Positions 9,125-17,268 of a stretch of DNA of 64,000 nucleotides are shown piece by piece. The notes under the pieces were generated by a model. That model was not told where the DNA came from. It saw only the letters and a list, made by a program, of their open reading frames with translations, and made no database searches. A program made the position numbers and the translations under genes. Location: the NCBI GenBank assembly GCA_964615365.1, contig CAZTOU010000023.1:1-64000 (forward strand), written 5' to 3'. Origin of the DNA: CAVXZE01 sp964615365. GTDB lineage: Bacteria; Myxococcota_A; UBA9160; UBA6930. The stretch's first letter is position 1, and every line of letters begins with the position of its first letter.

Positions 9125-9751
9125 TCACGGCTCGCTGTCCGCGACCGGTTCCGCCTCGAGGATCGCCGAAACGACGGCCTCCAACCGCCGACGGAGATCG
9201 CCCGCATCGGGCTCCCGGTGAGTGAGTCGGTGAAGCTCATAGCCACGGATCAGGTGCAGCAGGGTCCGGGCGCCCTCGAAGGGACGAGTGGCGCCGAGCG
9301 ATTCGAGGCCCTGGCCGAGCTGGGCCACCATCCACTCGTCCCACTCGCGTAGCGCTTCCGCGATCTCCGGATCCCGGGCGGCGAAGAGCGTGAGCTCGTA
9401 CTCGGCGAGCATCAGGTCGGGGGCGGCGACCTCCGCCTCGGTGAGGGCGACGAGGAAATCGAGGATGCGGTCGCCTCCCCGCTCCCGGAATGCCGCCGCC
9501 AGTCGCGACTGCTGGGCCTTGGCGAGCTCGATGCAGTGACGAAAGGCCTCCCGCAGGAGGTGCTCGCGGGAGTCGAAGTAGTAGGTCGTGGCGCTGAGCG
9601 AGACCCCCGCTGCCTTGGCCACGCGCCGGTGGGTGACGGAATCGACGCCCCCGTCAGCGATGAGGCGGAGGGTGGCCTCCAGGACGAGGGTCCGCCGACT
9701 CGCCGCCCGCCGCCGGGGCGCTTCTCTGGATTCCGGGCGAGCAATCGCCAT
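9125..9751 (-). CDS. TetR/AcrR-family repressor
   Basis: A 208-residue TetR-type regulator. The N-terminal DNA-binding domain (about 15-65) reads 'TLVLEATLRLIADGGVDSVT', 'RRVAKAAGVSLSATTYYF' and 'SREHLLREAF', a standard TetR helix-turn-helix. The helical C-terminal half binds an unknown ligand. It is divergent from the E1-E2 dehydrogenase operon at 9878, and a perfect palindrome covers the region just upstream of its own start. It therefore probably represses both itself and the dehydrogenase operon, releasing with a metabolite of that pathway. The start ATG is 7 nt from the palindrome. Confidence 0.9.
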   Translation of the reverse strand: MAIARPESREAPRRRAASRRTLVLEATLRLIADGGVDSVTHRRVAKAAGVSLSATTYYFDSREHLLREAFRHCIELAKAQQSRLAAAFRERGGDRILDFLVALTEAEVAAPDLMLAEYELTLFAARDPEIAEALREWDEWMVAQLGQGLESLGATRPFEGARTLLHLIRGYELHRLTHREPDAGDLRRRLEAVVSAILEAEPVADSEP

Positions 9752-9758
9752 GGAAACT

Positions 9759-9782
9759 ATAGTACCAGAATTCTGGTACTAT
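9759..9782. promoter_or_regulatory. Perfect 24-bp palindromic operator
   Basis: The half-site ATAGTACCAGAA is followed immediately by its exact reverse complement, giving a 24-bp palindrome centred on GAATTC. It lies between the divergent tetR start (9751) and the dehydrogenase operon start (9878). Its size and symmetry fit a TetR dimer pair. It overlaps likely promoter elements for both directions, so binding would repress both genes. Confidence 0.85.
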
Positions 9783-9877
9783 TGTCCAAGTTCGGTTATT
9801 CTCGATCCGCGCCGGGAAGCGGTCGTTTCTCGTATCTTGTGCGCCGCGCTGGGAAACGAGCTGAGGGAGGAATCTGG

Positions 9878-11845
9878 ATGACTTCGTCGAAGCAAGCGCA
9901 TCTCGGCCTGTACCAGGCGATGCAGCGGATCCGGAAGTTCGAGGAACAGGTCTCGAAGCAATTCGCCGCGGGCAGGATCCCGGGCTTCGTTCATCTGTGC
10001 ATCGGCCAGGAGGCGGTGCCGGTCGGCGCCTGTGCCAGCCTCGAACCGGACGACTACATCACCAGCACGCACCGGGGACACGGTCACCTGATCGCCAAGG
10101 GCGGCGACCTCCGCAGGATGATGGCCGAGCTCTACGGAAAGGAGACCGGGTACTGCCGGGGCCGCGGCGGTTCGATGCACATCGTCGACGTCGGACTCGG
10201 CATCCTCGGCGCCAATGGGATCGTCGGCGCCGGCACGCAGATCGCCGCGGGGGCCGGGCTGAGCTCCAAGGTGCGGGACAGCGGGCAGGTGGTCGTCTGC
10301 TTCTTCGGCGACGACGCCACGACCGAGGGAATGTTCCACGAGAGCATGAACCTGGCCGCACTCTGGGACCTGCCGGTCATCTTCATGTGCGAGAACAACC
10401 TCTACGGTCAATTCACTCCCTACCAGAAGCACACCAGGGTTCCCGACGTCGCCGAGAAGGCCAAGGCGTACGGCGTTCCCGGGGTCATCGTGGATGGCAA
10501 CGACGTGCTGGCCGTCAGCGCCGCAACCGAGGAAGCCGCCGCCAGGGCGAAAGCCGGCGGCGGGCCGACCCTGATCGAATGCAAGACCTACCGCTGGCAC
10601 GGCCACATGGAGGGCGACGTCTACGGCTATAGGACCGAAGCGGAGATCGAGGAGTGGAAGGAGAAGTGCCCGATCGGGAGGCTCCGCTCCAGACTGGTCG
10701 CGGAGGGGATCGCCGGCGAGGAGGAGCTCGACGGCATCGACGAGCGGGTCGATGCCGAGGTCCGCGAGGCGATCGAGTTCGCCGAGAGCAGTGAAGACCC
10801 CGATCCCGGGGCGGCCTCGGAGAACGTCTACGCGGTGGAGTCACCCCACGGATCGACCCCCGAGAGCGACGAGACCGACCAGCTCCCGATGGCGATGGCC
10901 ATTCAGCAGGCCCTGCAGGAAGAGATGGAGCGTGACGAGAGCGTCGTCGTCCTGGGAGAGGACGTGGCCATCGGAGTCTTCGGCGTGACGGCAGGTCTGT
11001 TCGCCAAGTTCGGCGAGAGCCGGATCCTCGACACTCCCATCAGCGAGAACGTCATCGCCGGCGCGGCCGTCGGCGCGGCCATGACCGGCCTCAAGCCCGT
11101 GGCCGAGATCGAGTTCGGTGACTTCCTCACCTGCTGCATGGACCCGATCATCAACCAGATGGCGAAGCTCAGGTTCATGACGGGCGGCCAGGTGAAGCTG
11201 CCGTTGGTGATCCGGACCAACACGGGCAGCGGGTTCTCGGCGGGGGCCCAGCACTCGCAGAGTCTGGAGGCTCTGCTGATGCACGTCCCGGGGCTCACCA
11301 TCGCCGTGCCCTCCACGCCGCGCGACGCGAAGGGTCTGCTCCGCACGGCGATCCGATCGGACAACCCGGTGCTCTTCTTCGAGCACAAGGGGATCTACTT
11401 CAATCCGGGCGCGGTTCCCAGGGGCGATTTCACGATCCCCTTCGGCAGCGCCGACATCAAGCGAGCCGGCTCGGACGTCACCGTCGTGGCGATCGCCGCG
11501 ATGGTCAACAAGGTGCTCGCCGTGGCCGAGCGGTTCGCCGAAGAGGGAATCTCCGTCGAGGTAATCGACCCCCGCACGCTCGTCCCGCTCGATGCGGACA
11601 CCATCGTCGCGTCGGTGGAGAAGACGGGGCGGCTGGTGATCGCGGAGGAGGGATGTCTCACCGGCGGGTTCGGGGCCGAGGTGGCCGCGATCGTCGCGAA
11701 GCGGGCCTTCGACCATCTGGACGCCCCGATCGAACGGGTCGCCGCGCGGGATGTGCCGGTCCCCTTCGCACCGCAGCTCGAGAAGACCATCATTCCCGGC
11801 GAAGAGAGGATCGAGGAAGCGATCCGCAGCGCGGTGGGAGGCTAG
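9878..11845 (+). CDS. 2-oxoacid dehydrogenase E1, fused alpha-beta subunits
   Basis: A 655-residue fusion of the normally separate E1 alpha and beta chains. The N-terminal half has the alpha features 'TSTHRGHGHLIAKGGD', 'GRGGSMHI' and the thiamine-diphosphate/Mg motif 'GDDATTEGMFHESMN...ENN'. After a short acidic linker (about residues 315-335) the beta half begins 'QLPMAMAIQQALQEEM' and includes 'VVLGEDVAIGVFG'. The complex decarboxylates a 2-oxoacid (pyruvate, acetoin-type or branched-chain) and passes the acyl group to E2 lipoate. The ATG at 9878 has a GGGAGG site 7 nt upstream; the frame is open further upstream but has no better start. E2 follows after 1 nt. No E3 gene lies nearby, so a shared dihydrolipoyl dehydrogenase is presumed. 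Confidence 0.92.
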   Translation: MTSSKQAHLGLYQAMQRIRKFEEQVSKQFAAGRIPGFVHLCIGQEAVPVGACASLEPDDYITSTHRGHGHLIAKGGDLRRMMAELYGKETGYCRGRGGSMHIVDVGLGILGANGIVGAGTQIAAGAGLSSKVRDSGQVVVCFFGDDATTEGMFHESMNLAALWDLPVIFMCENNLYGQFTPYQKHTRVPDVAEKAKAYGVPGVIVDGNDVLAVSAATEEAAARAKAGGGPTLIECKTYRWHGHMEGDVYGYRTEAEIEEWKEKCPIGRLRSRLVAEGIAGEEELDGIDERVDAEVREAIEFAESSEDPDPGAASENVYAVESPHGSTPESDETDQLPMAMAIQQALQEEMERDESVVVLGEDVAIGVFGVTAGLFAKFGESRILDTPISENVIAGAAVGAAMTGLKPVAEIEFGDFLTCCMDPIINQMAKLRFMTGGQVKLPLVIRTNTGSGFSAGAQHSQSLEALLMHVPGLTIAVPSTPRDAKGLLRTAIRSDNPVLFFEHKGIYFNPGAVPRGDFTIPFGSADIKRAGSDVTVVAIAAMVNKVLAVAERFAEEGISVEVIDPRTLVPLDADTIVASVEKTGRLVIAEEGCLTGGFGAEVAAIVAKRAFDHLDAPIERVAARDVPVPFAPQLEKTIIPGEERIEEAIRSAVGG

Positions 11846-11846
11846 C

Positions 11847-13076
11847 GTGATCGCGAAGGTAATCATGCCCAAGCTGGGCCTGGTGATGAAGGAAGGGCTG
11901 GTGGTCTGCTGGCACGCGGCCCCGGGTGACCGGGTCGAAGCGGAGAAGCTCCTCCTCGAGATCGAATCGGACAAGGTGACCACGGAGATCGGGGCACCCG
12001 CCTCGGGCGTGGTGAGAAAGATCATCGTGCGGGAGGAGGAGATCGTCCCCTGCGGCACGATCGTCGGAATCATCGCCGACACCGCCGACGAGGAGATTCC
12101 GGGCCTGGAAGCGATCGTTTCCGCATCGCGCGCGGTGGTGTTGACCCGCGAGCAGTGGGAACGGAAGCAGACGCTTCCGGAGACCGCCAAAGAGACCGGA
12201 AGCAGGCGGGCCGAAGCGAAGGTGCGCATCTCGCCGGCCGCGAAGAAGCTGGCCAAGAGCCATGGGATCGATCCTTCGACGATCGAGGGAAGCGGGCCGG
12301 GCGGGCGCATCGTACGCGAGGACGTGATGCGGGCCGTCGAAGCGGGCGCGGAGCAGCCCGAGACCCGCCCCGAGGAAGGGCGGCCGGGCGAGATCGCTCC
12401 CCTCAGCAGAATGAGAAGGTCGATCGCGGACAACATGGCCCGCAGCGCGCGCACCGTCGCCCGCGTGGTTCACTTCGCCGAGGTGGACATGACTCGCGCG
12501 GTCGACTATCGGGACCGCAACCGGGGAGCATTCGAGAGAGAGGTCCACGCGGACCTCTCCTACAACGCGATCCTGGTCAAGGCGACCGCCTCGGCGATGC
12601 GGGAAGATCCCGTTCTCAACGTCTCGTTCGAGGATGAGGTGATCCGCAGGCACAGCGACATCCACATCGGGCTGGCCGTCGCTCTCGAGGAAGGTCTGAT
12701 CACGGTATCCATCAAGCACGCCGACCAGAAGAGCCTCCGCCAGATCGCGGAGGAGTGCACGGCGCTCATCGAGAAGGCCCGGACCGGCGGACTGCAGGTG
12801 GATGACGTCACGGGGAGCAGCATCACCATCTCGAGCCTGGGCGGGTTCGATATCGACTGCTTCACTCCCATCGTCAATCTTCCGGAGGTCGCCATACTGG
12901 GCGTCGGTACCATCGTGGAGAGACCGGTGGTCCGGCCCGGCAAGATCGAAGCCGCCCCGATCATGAAGATCTCCCTCTCGTTCGACCACCGGGTCGTCGA
13001 TGGCGCTCCCGCCGCGCGATTTCTCCAGCTATTGAAGAAGAAGCTGGAGACGTTGGATTTCCTCGACCAGACCTGA
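11847..13076 (+). CDS. 2-oxoacid dehydrogenase E2, dihydrolipoamide acyltransferase
   Basis: A 409-residue E2. Residues 1-80 are a lipoyl domain with the lipoylated lysine in 'IESDKVTTEI'. Residues about 125-165 are a peripheral-subunit-binding domain ('RISPAAKKLAKSHGID', 'GSGPGGRIVREDV'). The catalytic acyltransferase domain ends in 'SFDHRVVDGAPAARFL', containing the active-site HxxxDG. The gene starts with GTG one nucleotide after the E1 stop, so translation is probably coupled. It transfers the acyl group from lipoate to CoA. A short arginine/glutamate-rich linker replaces the long Ala-Pro linkers of some E2 proteins. Confidence 0.93.
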   Translation: MIAKVIMPKLGLVMKEGLVVCWHAAPGDRVEAEKLLLEIESDKVTTEIGAPASGVVRKIIVREEEIVPCGTIVGIIADTADEEIPGLEAIVSASRAVVLTREQWERKQTLPETAKETGSRRAEAKVRISPAAKKLAKSHGIDPSTIEGSGPGGRIVREDVMRAVEAGAEQPETRPEEGRPGEIAPLSRMRRSIADNMARSARTVARVVHFAEVDMTRAVDYRDRNRGAFEREVHADLSYNAILVKATASAMREDPVLNVSFEDEVIRRHSDIHIGLAVALEEGLITVSIKHADQKSLRQIAEECTALIEKARTGGLQVDDVTGSSITISSLGGFDIDCFTPIVNLPEVAILGVGTIVERPVVRPGKIEAAPIMKISLSFDHRVVDGAPAARFLQLLKKKLETLDFLDQT

Positions 13077-13091
13077 TCTCGCGGACGATTC

Positions 13092-13120
13092 TTGACACTA
13101 CTCCCGCCCGCAGCTATTTG
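13092..13120 (+). promoter_or_regulatory. Sigma-70-like promoter
   Basis: TTGACA (13092-13097), a 17-nt spacer and TATTTG (13115-13120) lie in the gap after the E2 gene. The promoter would drive the small protein at 13189 and the two acyltransferases behind it, making them a separate transcription unit. Confidence 0.6.
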
Positions 13121-13188
13121 ACCCGGGATTTCCGACGGAAAAGCATCGGACGATTTTCCCCGGAGAAAAAGGGAGGGGTGATCCACAC

Positions 13189-13500
13189 ATGACGGCGCGA
13201 AAGAGCCAGAAGAAGCGAGACCCGAACCAGCTTCCGAAGACCCTCAACCCGGAGAGGGTCTTGCAGGCGCTCAAGAAGTGGGGGATCACCAAGGGACAGT
13301 TTCGCAGGGCGTACGACGCGACTGCCAAGACTCGTGGCTCCGGCCTCCGGACTCCCCCCGACAGGCTGGTGAAGGCCTACGCCAAGTTCGAAAGGGACAA
13401 GGACTTCGATGCCTTCTGCGCAGCCCTGGGTGTCGACTCCCAGAGAGGCAATGCGGCGCTGGGGAGAATGGTCCGTTGGAACGCCGCCCGGCAGAGCTGA
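13189..13500 (+). CDS. Small basic protein of unknown function
   Basis: I do not recognise this 103-residue protein. It has a lysine/arginine-rich N-terminus (TARKSQKKRD) followed by predicted helices ('PERVLQALKKWGITKGQFRR', 'LVKAYAKFERDKDFDAFCAA') without membrane segments or metal motifs. The composition is compatible with a nucleic-acid-binding or ribosome-associated role, but nothing shows this directly. A strong GGGAGGGG ribosome site precedes the ATG and a good promoter lies 70 nt upstream, so I consider it a real gene. The acyltransferase gene begins before its stop codon. Confidence 0.65.
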   Translation: MTARKSQKKRDPNQLPKTLNPERVLQALKKWGITKGQFRRAYDATAKTRGSGLRTPPDRLVKAYAKFERDKDFDAFCAALGVDSQRGNAALGRMVRWNAARQS

Positions 13501-14540
13501 TCCCGCCCTTTGCCGCCGAATCAACCGCTGGCCTCGGCGCCAGGATCGTCCGCGGCGTCTTGTGGGCGCTGGACGCCCTGGTCTCCATCCTTCTCAACCT
13601 GGCCCTCACCAAACTCATATCGATCTTCGTCTGGTGGCTCCATGCGCGAGCAAATCGCGCCACGTTCCACGGTCGCGCCGAGCTCTGCAGGCGGGTGAAG
13701 AGGGCGCGCAAGACGGGGGATCCGGTGCTGTTCGCCTCGAACCATCTCTCGATGTTCGATGACCCGGTGGTTCCCATGGCGCTGTTCAGGATGGGACCCC
13801 GCGCGGTTGCCGAGCTCTCGGCTCTCGCCGCCCTCCTGATCCTCTGGTGGCTGACGCCTCCGACGATGCTGCCGCCGGGAGCCTTCCCGGTCCTCGTCAC
13901 GGCCTACGCGCTGGGGATCGCCGTCCTTGGAGCGCGCAAGACCTGGTGGTCGATCGGCGATCTCGTCAATTTCAGCGGAGCTTCGGCCCTGCGCGGCAAG
14001 ATGGAATCCGGCCGGGAGCGAGCTCTCTCCACACCGGTGCGGGTCCTGCTCGCGGTCGCCGATCCCGTGGTCTTCTTCTTCATGCGAAGCTCCACGGTGA
14101 AGACCGTGCTGGTGGATCGGCGGACTGGCGAATCGGGCAAGCGATCTCGGGCGCTCGCGGTCGATCGCGCCATCGAGCTGGCTGCCGCGGGAGAGCAGAT
14201 CTGGATCTTCTTCGAAGGTGGACGCAGCCGGGACCCCGACCAGATTCGCCCGGCGCGGGGGGGGGTCGGTCAGGTGATCAGCGGTCTCCAGGCGCGGGGG
14301 ATTCGTCCCCTGGTCATTGCCATCCACCACCGGGGACTCGAGCGCGTGATCCCCATCTCGTCGCGGCGTTGGCTCACCTCGGGTCACCACATCGACATCC
14401 GCTGGTCCGAATTCGATCTCGATGGTATCGGCGCTCCCGACGTCGGTTCCCGGGAACCCCAGAAGATCGCGGACGACGTCCGCGCTGCCGCGGTGCGGCT
14501 TCAGTCCGAGTGGCGTTCGGAGCGCTCGGCCGATGCGTGA
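13476..14540 (+). CDS. PlsC-like glycerolipid acyltransferase, membrane-associated
   Basis: A protein of about 354 residues carrying acyltransferase motif I 'NHLSMFDD' (NHx4D) and the glycerophosphate-binding 'FFEGGRSRD'. Between them are several hydrophobic segments ('ALAALLILWWL', 'PVLVTAYALGIAVLGA', 'VRVLLAVADPVVFFFM'), so it is an inner-membrane enzyme. It likely acylates a lysophospholipid or a related lipid hydroxyl. No ATG fits; I chose the TTG at 13476, preceded by GGGGAG, which overlaps the upstream gene by 25 nt. The next acyltransferase gene overlaps its end by 8 nt. The start is the least certain part. Confidence 0.75.
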   Translation: MERRPAELIPPFAAESTAGLGARIVRGVLWALDALVSILLNLALTKLISIFVWWLHARANRATFHGRAELCRRVKRARKTGDPVLFASNHLSMFDDPVVPMALFRMGPRAVAELSALAALLILWWLTPPTMLPPGAFPVLVTAYALGIAVLGARKTWWSIGDLVNFSGASALRGKMESGRERALSTPVRVLLAVADPVVFFFMRSSTVKTVLVDRRTGESGKRSRALAVDRAIELAAAGEQIWIFFEGGRSRDPDQIRPARGGVGQVISGLQARGIRPLVIAIHHRGLERVIPISSRRWLTSGHHIDIRWSEFDLDGIGAPDVGSREPQKIADDVRAAAVRLQSEWRSERSADA

Positions 14541-15327
14541 CCTCCTCGACCTGCTGATCCGGCTGCTCGTCACCGCCTGGGGCTACTTCGTCTTCGCCGT
14601 GGGCAGCATCTTGTGGGGGCTCCTGGGGATTCCCCTGGCACTCCTGCTCGGCCGCTTCTGGCCGGGCGCCCGCGACCGGTTCGGCGATGGCACCCAGTTC
14701 CTGCTCACCACCTACATCGAGCGACTTCCCTTCATCCAGGTCCACGTCGACCGCAGCAGAAGGCTCGCCGGTGGATCGTGCGTACTGGTGTCCAACCACC
14801 AGTCGTTCCTCGATCCCATCGTAATGCTCTCTCTCGAGCCTCGGCTCAGCGGGCCCGCGCGGGGGTACATGTTCCGCGTTCCGGTCGTCCGGTCCGTGCT
14901 GAAGCTCGGGCGGTTCTTCCTCTCCGACAGCGGTGAGCCCGCTCCGCTCGACCGCATGCGCCAGGGAGTCCAGGAGGCTCTGGATCGCGGCGGAACCCTC
15001 CTCTTCTATCCCGAGGGCACCCGAGCCCGGACGGGAGAGATCGGACCGTTTCATCATGGGGCCTTTCGAATGGCGGTCGAGTACGGGCTGCCGATTCAGC
15101 CGGTGGTAACCGACGGCCTCCATCGCGTGCTTCCGCCAGGAAGCCTGATCGTGAAGAGGCGCGGAAAGAACCCGGTGCAGATCCGCTATCTCGACCCCCT
15201 GCAGCCCCCCTACGGAGAGGAACCCCAGCGGCGCGCGGTGCGCGAGCTCGCCCGGCGGGTGCGGGACTCGATGGTCGAAGAGCTCACCCGGCTCCGGGGC
15301 GAGCGGGAATTGGCTGGACGAGAGTAG
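14533..15327 (+). CDS. 1-acyl-glycerol-3-phosphate acyltransferase (PlsC family)
   Basis: A 264-residue enzyme with an N-terminal hydrophobic hairpin (about residues 5-38, 'LIRLLVTAWGYFVFAVGSILW'), motif I 'NHQSFLD' and motif III 'FYPEGTRAR', in the canonical order for PlsC. It transfers an acyl chain to the sn-2 position of lysophosphatidate or a similar acceptor at the inner membrane. It overlaps the preceding acyltransferase gene by 8 nt (ATGCGTGA), so the two are translated together. The pair may act in sequence on one lipid. Whether they serve the biosynthetic locus starting 0.9 kb downstream is unknown; that locus is on the other strand. Confidence 0.88.
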   Translation: MRDLLDLLIRLLVTAWGYFVFAVGSILWGLLGIPLALLLGRFWPGARDRFGDGTQFLLTTYIERLPFIQVHVDRSRRLAGGSCVLVSNHQSFLDPIVMLSLEPRLSGPARGYMFRVPVVRSVLKLGRFFLSDSGEPAPLDRMRQGVQEALDRGGTLLFYPEGTRARTGEIGPFHHGAFRMAVEYGLPIQPVVTDGLHRVLPPGSLIVKRRGKNPVQIRYLDPLQPPYGEEPQRRAVRELARRVRDSMVEELTRLRGERELAGRE

Positions 15328-15494
15328 CTGCCGGCCGGGGCGAGCGGACCTATGCTCTCCGATGGAGGACATGCCATGGTGGAGAAGCAAGGCTGGGAAT
15401 CCGAGACCGTCACCCCCGGGCGGAGCGGCGGAATTCGCCGGCGGGGCCGGGCGTCCATCCTCGCCGGGGCCCCCGGGGCGTCGCTCTGGCGGCG

Positions 15495-16130
15495 GTGCTG
15501 GCGCTTCTGGCCTGCTCGGAGCGCCAGGGCCAGGTGGTGTTCCGCGTACAGCCAGAGGACGCCAGCGTGTGGCTGCACGAGGACCAGGAGCGCCACCAGC
15601 TCGAGCCCGTGGCCGGTTCCCTCACCGCCACGCTCCCGGCCGGAGCCCACCGCGCCGAGGTAGAGCGAGAGGGCTACGCGTCGCGTGAGATCGAGCTGGA
15701 GGTGGAGGGCGGCGAGACCCGCACCATCGAGGTGGTCCTGGAGCGGGCGGTGGGAACGGTCGTCTTCGCGGTGGAGCCCACCACCGCCGTGGTGGAGTTC
15801 GTCTCCAGCGAAGAGACCTCCCCGGCCCAGAACGTGCCACTGACCGAAGGCCGCTGGGAGGGAGAGATCGAAGTCGGCAGCTACATCGCCCGCGTGAACG
15901 CCTCCGGCTACCACGGGAAGAGCGAGCCCTTCGAGGTCCGCGAGGGTGAGCCGACCGTGGTTGCCGTGAGCCTTCGGGGGCTTCCTCACGTGAGCAGCGG
16001 GGGCGGGCGGACCGTGGTGGTGCCGGCCCCGGTGCCGGGCTACTACGGGCCCGGTCGGGTCTACGCACCCGGACTGCCCGTGGTGCGTGGGCCGCGCCTG
16101 CCGGGGGCACCGCGCCCGCCGCTTCCCTAG
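15495..16130 (+). CDS. PEGA-domain lipoprotein
   Basis: Two PEGA-type repeats are visible: 'VVFRVQPEDASVWLHEDQ' to 'GYASREIELEVEGGETRTIE', and 'GTVVFAVEPTTAVVEF' to 'GYHGKSEPFEVREGEPTVVA'. A glycine/proline-rich tail (about 170-211) follows. The GTG at 15495 begins inside a lipoprotein signal peptide ('LALLAC', lipobox Cys at about residue 7). The same frame continues upstream as 'RRGPRGVALAAV', which would complete a normal signal peptide, but it contains no ATG, GTG or TTG. A plausible ATG (15376) sits in another frame, so a start-region frameshift or sequence error is possible. PEGA domains occur on surface and extracytoplasmic proteins, probably binding other envelope components. Confidence 0.7.
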   Translation: MLALLACSERQGQVVFRVQPEDASVWLHEDQERHQLEPVAGSLTATLPAGAHRAEVEREGYASREIELEVEGGETRTIEVVLERAVGTVVFAVEPTTAVVEFVSSEETSPAQNVPLTEGRWEGEIEVGSYIARVNASGYHGKSEPFEVREGEPTVVAVSLRGLPHVSSGGGRTVVVPAPVPGYYGPGRVYAPGLPVVRGPRLPGAPRPPLP

Positions 16131-16174
16131 CCTGCGTCTTTCGCCAGGTCGCTACTGCGGCCGCCGCCAGGTGG

Positions 16175-16190
16175 GACTCGTTCTCGAGTC
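16175..16190. terminator. Possible bidirectional terminator hairpin
   Basis: GACTCG, a TTCT loop and CGAGTC form a perfect 6-bp stem in the 64-nt gap between two convergent genes (the PEGA lipoprotein and the ketosynthase-like gene). No strong T-tract follows on either side, so this is a weak candidate. Confidence 0.35.
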
Positions 16191-16194
16191 GAGA

Positions 16195-17268
16195 TCATCT
16201 TCCGAGAGCGATGACGACCCGTCCCCGAGTACAGCTGTACTTGACACAGTGGATCGCTTCCAGGTCGCAGGGCTCAGTCGAGGTGCACAGTCTCATGCGG
16301 TGCGGGTTGTCCTGGACCGGGCAGCCGTACCGGGTCTGATTCATCAGCATCAGCGCCGCCGCGGCACAATGGAAGGCGCTGCCCGTCATCATGCTGCCGA
16401 AGAGAGGCGAGTACCCAGCGACCGCGACGTCGCCATCCGCGCTCTGCCGATAGCAGGTCTCGTCCTCGGACATGCCGTCGGCGTCGAGAACGCAGAGGTC
16501 GGGAAAAGGCTCGGCGGGTTCCGCATCGAAGGAGACGCCGCGAATCCCACAGTACTTCTTCGCCCCCCCCTCGCCGCAGAGGAGCAGGAAGACGCTTCCC
16601 TCCCCGGGCACCGCTCCGGGCGTGGGAGAGCACTCGAACGGTCTGATCCTTCCGTCCTCCACGATCCGAAGCTTCTGGCCGCAGATGAACTCCATCACCG
16701 TTCCCAGCTCCTCGACGCTTCCCACCAGGACGTTCTCGCACCTTCCCTCCTGGATCCATGCCCGGCCGAGGACCAACGCCTGATGGAAGGAGAGGCCGAA
16801 CTGCGTGACCGTCAGCGTGGGCCCGCGATTTCCCAGCGCCGATGCGACATAGGAGGCAGCGGCGTTGTGGACGGAATGAGAGAACAAGGTGGGGGAGACG
16901 TTGGAATCACCGTAGTCGACGATCTCGTCCAGGAACCGAAACGCCGTGACCTGCGGCCCGAAGGCACTGGCCAGGATGATGCCGAGGCTCGTCCCGCCCT
17001 CCTCGAGCGCGATGCCGCTGTCCTTCACCGCGTCGCAGGCCGCGAGCACCGCCATCTTGCTGAAACGGTCGGCCCGGCGCAGCTTTCGCAGAACCGCCTT
17101 GTCCTTGAGGGTCTCCTCTTCCACGGAGTACACCGGCATCGTCCCTTGGGACGAAGCGGCGGCGACCTCCCTCCGACGAGGAGGCTTCCATCCCTGCCGG
17201 AGTGCCTCCTCGAAGGCTCCAACCCCCCGACCCCCGGCGAAGACGACTCCGATTCCGGCGAGGTTCAT
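16195..17268 (-). CDS. Ketosynthase-like chain-length factor (ApeC-like), catalytic Cys replaced
   Basis: A 357-residue thiolase-fold protein related to beta-ketoacyl synthases. At the position of the usual 'ACASS' elbow it reads 'TVTQFGLSFHQAL' (153-165), with Gly158 where the catalytic Cys should be. The HGT and KxxxGH histidine motifs are not present either. Such inactive partners form heterodimers with an active ketosynthase and set chain length, as ApeC does with ApeO in aryl polyene synthesis or CLF in type II PKS. It is the last gene of the leftward arm, and its ATG overlaps the stop of the active ketosynthase at 17265 by 4 nt, as expected for a KS/CLF pair. The exact role is inferred. 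Confidence 0.82.
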   Translation of the reverse strand: MNLAGIGVVFAGGRGVGAFEEALRQGWKPPRRREVAAASSQGTMPVYSVEEETLKDKAVLRKLRRADRFSKMAVLAACDAVKDSGIALEEGGTSLGIILASAFGPQVTAFRFLDEIVDYGDSNVSPTLFSHSVHNAAASYVASALGNRGPTLTVTQFGLSFHQALVLGRAWIQEGRCENVLVGSVEELGTVMEFICGQKLRIVEDGRIRPFECSPTPGAVPGEGSVFLLLCGEGGAKKYCGIRGVSFDAEPAEPFPDLCVLDADGMSEDETCYRQSADGDVAVAGYSPLFGSMMTGSAFHCAAAALMLMNQTRYGCPVQDNPHRMRLCTSTEPCDLEAIHCVKYSCTRGRVVIALGR

